Positions 4,253 through 5,547 of a DNA stretch of 5,547 nucleotides are shown here, one piece after another (position 1 is the first letter of the stretch; every line of letters begins with the position of its first letter). A model generated the notes under the pieces. The model saw only the letters and a program-made list of their open reading frames with translations. It was not told where the DNA came from and made no database searches. This DNA is from Actinomycetes bacterium. Lineage in GTDB: Bacteria > Actinomycetota > Actinomycetes > Actinomycetales > Demequinaceae. The position numbers and the translations under genes were made by a program. Location: assembly GCA_023442845.1 (NCBI GenBank), contig JAEZXC010000067.1, positions 1 through 5,547 of the forward strand, written 5' to 3'.

Positions 4253-4987
4253 GTGCATTCCGTCCTCAACATCTCGGCGTACCTGTTCACCCCGATCACC
4301 GATCGCGAGCACCTGCGACCCGTGCTCTTGGCACGCGCAATAGAGGCGGACCTCAAGGGGACCATCCTGCTTGCAGAAGAAGGGATCAACCTATTTCTCG
4401 CGGGTAGCGCCGACGCCGTACGCGGCTTTGTCGACGAACTGCGCAAAGACCCCCGTTTTGCATCGTTGACGACCAAGGAAAGCTGGTCCGCCGACCAGCC
4501 GTTCCGCAAAATGCTCGTCAAGCTCAAACGCGAGATCATCCGCATGGATCACCCGACGATTCGTCCCGTCGAAGGACGAGCGCCCGCAGTGTCGCCGAGC
4601 ACCCTCAAGCGCTGGCTCGACCAAGGTCACGATGACGAGGGCCGCGATGTCGTCATGGTCGACACCCGCAATGCCTTCGAAGTTGACTACGGCACGTTCG
4701 CCGACGCTGTCGATTGGCGCATCGAGCGCTTCACCCAATTTCCCGACGCCGTGGCGGCCCATCGCGACGCGCTTGAGGGCAAGACGGTGGTGAGCTTTTG
4801 CACCGGCGGGATCCGCTGTGAGAAGGCCGCGATCTACATGCGCGATGAGGGCATCAACGCGCTGCAACTCGACGGCGGTATCCTCGGCTACTTCGAGCAC
4901 GTGGGCGGCGAGTACTTCACGGGCGATTGCTTTGTATTCGACGAGCGCGAGGCGCTCACACCTGGACTCGCCCCACGCCCGACGTAG
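4253..4987 (+). CDS. trhO: tRNA uridine(34) hydroxylase, rhodanese family (TrhO/YceA)
   Basis: A 244-residue cytosolic enzyme. TrhO uses molecular oxygen to hydroxylate U34 in the tRNA wobble position, the first step to (m/c)mo5U-type modifications. The N-terminal TrhO domain begins LNISAYLFTPI (5-15) and includes KGTILLAEEGIN (35-46) and the W-S-x-x-x-P-F motif around 78-84. The rhodanese domain carries VDTRNAFEVDYGTF (136-149) and the active-site loop CTGGIRCEKA (183-192), with Cys183 as the expected catalytic residue. It ends shortly after GDCFVFDE (224-231). Many family members are 300-350 residues long and continue with a Cys-rich tail, so this is a short form; the stop is clean with no sign of a frameshift. 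GTG 4253 is chosen because the family's N-terminal strand starts at once after it and the -10 box lies 7 bases upstream. It is convergent with the yjdM gene. Confidence 0.92.
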   Translation: MHSVLNISAYLFTPITDREHLRPVLLARAIEADLKGTILLAEEGINLFLAGSADAVRGFVDELRKDPRFASLTTKESWSADQPFRKMLVKLKREIIRMDHPTIRPVEGRAPAVSPSTLKRWLDQGHDDEGRDVVMVDTRNAFEVDYGTFADAVDWRIERFTQFPDAVAAHRDALEGKTVVSFCTGGIRCEKAAIYMRDEGINALQLDGGILGYFEHVGGEYFTGDCFVFDEREALTPGLAPRPT

Positions 4988-5005
4988 AGCCGGGTCTAGC
5001 GGCTC
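4987..5005. terminator. Small stem-loop between convergent trhO and yjdM
   Basis: GAGCCG (4987-4992) pairs perfectly with CGGCTC (5000-5005) around a 7-base loop, starting on the last base of the trhO stop codon. No T-run follows on either strand. Its place between two convergent stops fits a shared bidirectional terminator, but a 6-bp stem is weak evidence in GC-rich DNA. Confidence 0.35.
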
Positions 5006-5016
5006 CCCGAGAGGCG

Positions 5017-5373
5017 CTACTTATTCGCCTTCTTGACGACGCTTGACTTCAGTTGGATGCGCCCGAAACCGGGCACATTTGCGTCGATGTCGTGGTCACC
5101 AACACCATCGGTGATGAGGCGGATCCCAGCAACCTTGGTGCCGACCTTGACGGTGCCGCCACCGGCACCCTTCACCTTGAGGTCCTTGACAACCGTCACG
5201 TTGTCGCCGTCTTCAAGCACGTTGCCTACGGAGTCCCGGATCACGCCGGACTCCGTGGCCGTCTCTTCGGCGTCGGCGCTCCACTCATGACCGCACATCG
5301 GGCACACCAGTAGCGCACCGTCTTCGTAGGTGTACGCCTCGGCGCACTCAGGGCACGAGGGAAGGCTAGACAT
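5017..5373 (-). CDS. yjdM: YjdM (PhnA-type) zinc-ribbon protein
   Basis: A 118-residue protein matching E. coli YjdM, formerly PhnA, nearly end to end. The N-terminal zinc ribbon has Cys7, Cys10, Cys24 and Cys27 (C-x2-C-x13-C-x2-C) within LPSCPECAEAYTYEDG and LLVCPMCGHEW. An acidic linker (33-43) leads to the C-terminal domain (44-118), with GNVLEDGDNVTVVKDLKVKG, VKVGTKVAGIRLI and DHDIDANVPGFGRIQLKS, all typical of the family. Despite the old name it is not the phosphonoacetate hydrolase and E. coli YjdM is not needed for phosphonate breakdown; the molecular role is unknown. No phosphonate genes are nearby. ATG 5373 has GGAG 10 bases upstream, an acceptable but slightly long spacing; the protein starts two residues before the conserved LPSCP. 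It follows the probable NTF2-like gene on the same strand after 65 bases and converges with trhO. Confidence 0.92.
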   Translation of the reverse strand: MSSLPSCPECAEAYTYEDGALLVCPMCGHEWSADAEETATESGVIRDSVGNVLEDGDNVTVVKDLKVKGAGGGTVKVGTKVAGIRLITDGVGDHDIDANVPGFGRIQLKSSVVKKANK

Positions 5374-5438
5374 TGAATCTCAACTCCATCACGTTCCGGC
5401 ACGAAGCAACGTCTGACCTGCTGCCGCGACCTGCAGTC

Positions 5439-5547
5439 TTACACGTCGATGCAGTAGCTGCGCATCTGGGCGATCTTCGCCGTCTTTGACGTGCTGGCGA
5501 AACGGAAGACATGACTGAACAAAAGGCGGCGCCCGTCCGCTTCGAGG
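5439..5547 (-). CDS. Probable NTF2/SnoaL-like protein, C-terminal end (truncated by window)
   Basis: An open frame of 35 codons runs in from the right edge on the minus strand and ends at TAA 5441-5439. Third positions are mostly G or C, as in the other genes here. The visible peptide contains RRLLFSHVFRF followed by KIAQMRSYCIDV at the very C-terminus. The pattern of a strand ending FRF, then K-I-x-x-x-R-S-Y-x-D, resembles the last two strands of NTF2-like/SnoaL-like alpha+beta proteins. The full gene, its length and its start are outside the window, so the family call is an inference from about 35 residues. It would precede yjdM on the same strand. A competing plus-strand ATG at 5511 overlaps it and has poorer start signals. 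Confidence 0.5.
   Translation of the reverse strand, partial: LEADGRRLLFSHVFRFASTSKTAKIAQMRSYCIDV

Noticed and set aside
5511..5547. Plus-strand ATG at 5511 as the start of a new gene
   Set aside because: Only 12 codons are visible; GGAAG is just 2 bases before the ATG, too close for a ribosome site, and no TAnnnT box lies at leaderless or normal spacing. The minus-strand reading is more protein-like, though this start is not fully excluded.

Overview
The window looks like an ordinary chromosomal segment of a GC-rich, motile Gram-positive actinobacterium, possibly of the Micrococcales type; that placement is an inference from style, not a proof. The reasons are: strong G/C preference at third codon positions, families common in Actinomycetota (ABATE/CGNR zinc-finger protein, DUF952, DUF1801 with a charged N-terminal tail, short TrhO-type rhodanese), GTG starts, and several start codons lying 6-7 bases after a TAnnnT -10 box with no Shine-Dalgarno sequence, as in leaderless actinobacterial mRNAs. 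No rRNA, tRNA, CRISPR, transposase, integrase or phage gene is visible.

Layout, left to right. (1) 1-314, plus: C-terminal end of a methyl-accepting chemotaxis protein, cut by the window edge. (2) 381-731, plus: DUF952 protein with its own leaderless-type promoter. (3) 743-2483, minus: a two-gene unit, an EamA/DMT transporter (1494-2483) followed after 25 bases by a class I SAM-dependent methyltransferase (743-1468). (4) 2523-3089, plus: an ABATE/CGNR zinc-finger putative regulator, divergent from the transporter across a 39-base gap that holds two interlocked promoters. (5) 3086-3484, minus: a RidA-superfamily protein whose stop codon overlaps the stop of the CGNR gene. (6) 3692-4126, plus: a DUF1801 protein. 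(7) 4127-4252: a C-rich tract, a long near-perfect hairpin and a -10 box. (8) 4253-4987, plus: TrhO-type tRNA U34 hydroxylase. (9) 5017-5373, minus: YjdM (PhnA-type) zinc-ribbon protein. (10) 5439-5547, minus: probable C-terminal end of an NTF2/SnoaL-like protein, cut by the right edge.

How the genes may work together. The only convincing functional group is the CGNR protein, the EamA transporter and the methyltransferase. A putative regulator is divergent from an exporter-type permease that is co-transcribed with a small-molecule methyltransferase. A plausible but unproven reading is a regulated modify-and-export response to a metabolite or toxic compound. The other genes appear to be independent units, mostly housekeeping or accessory stress genes. 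The most unusual non-coding features are the interlocked divergent promoters (2489-2521) and the 22-bp-arm hairpin (4161-4212). I found no clear evidence of a wholly new system.
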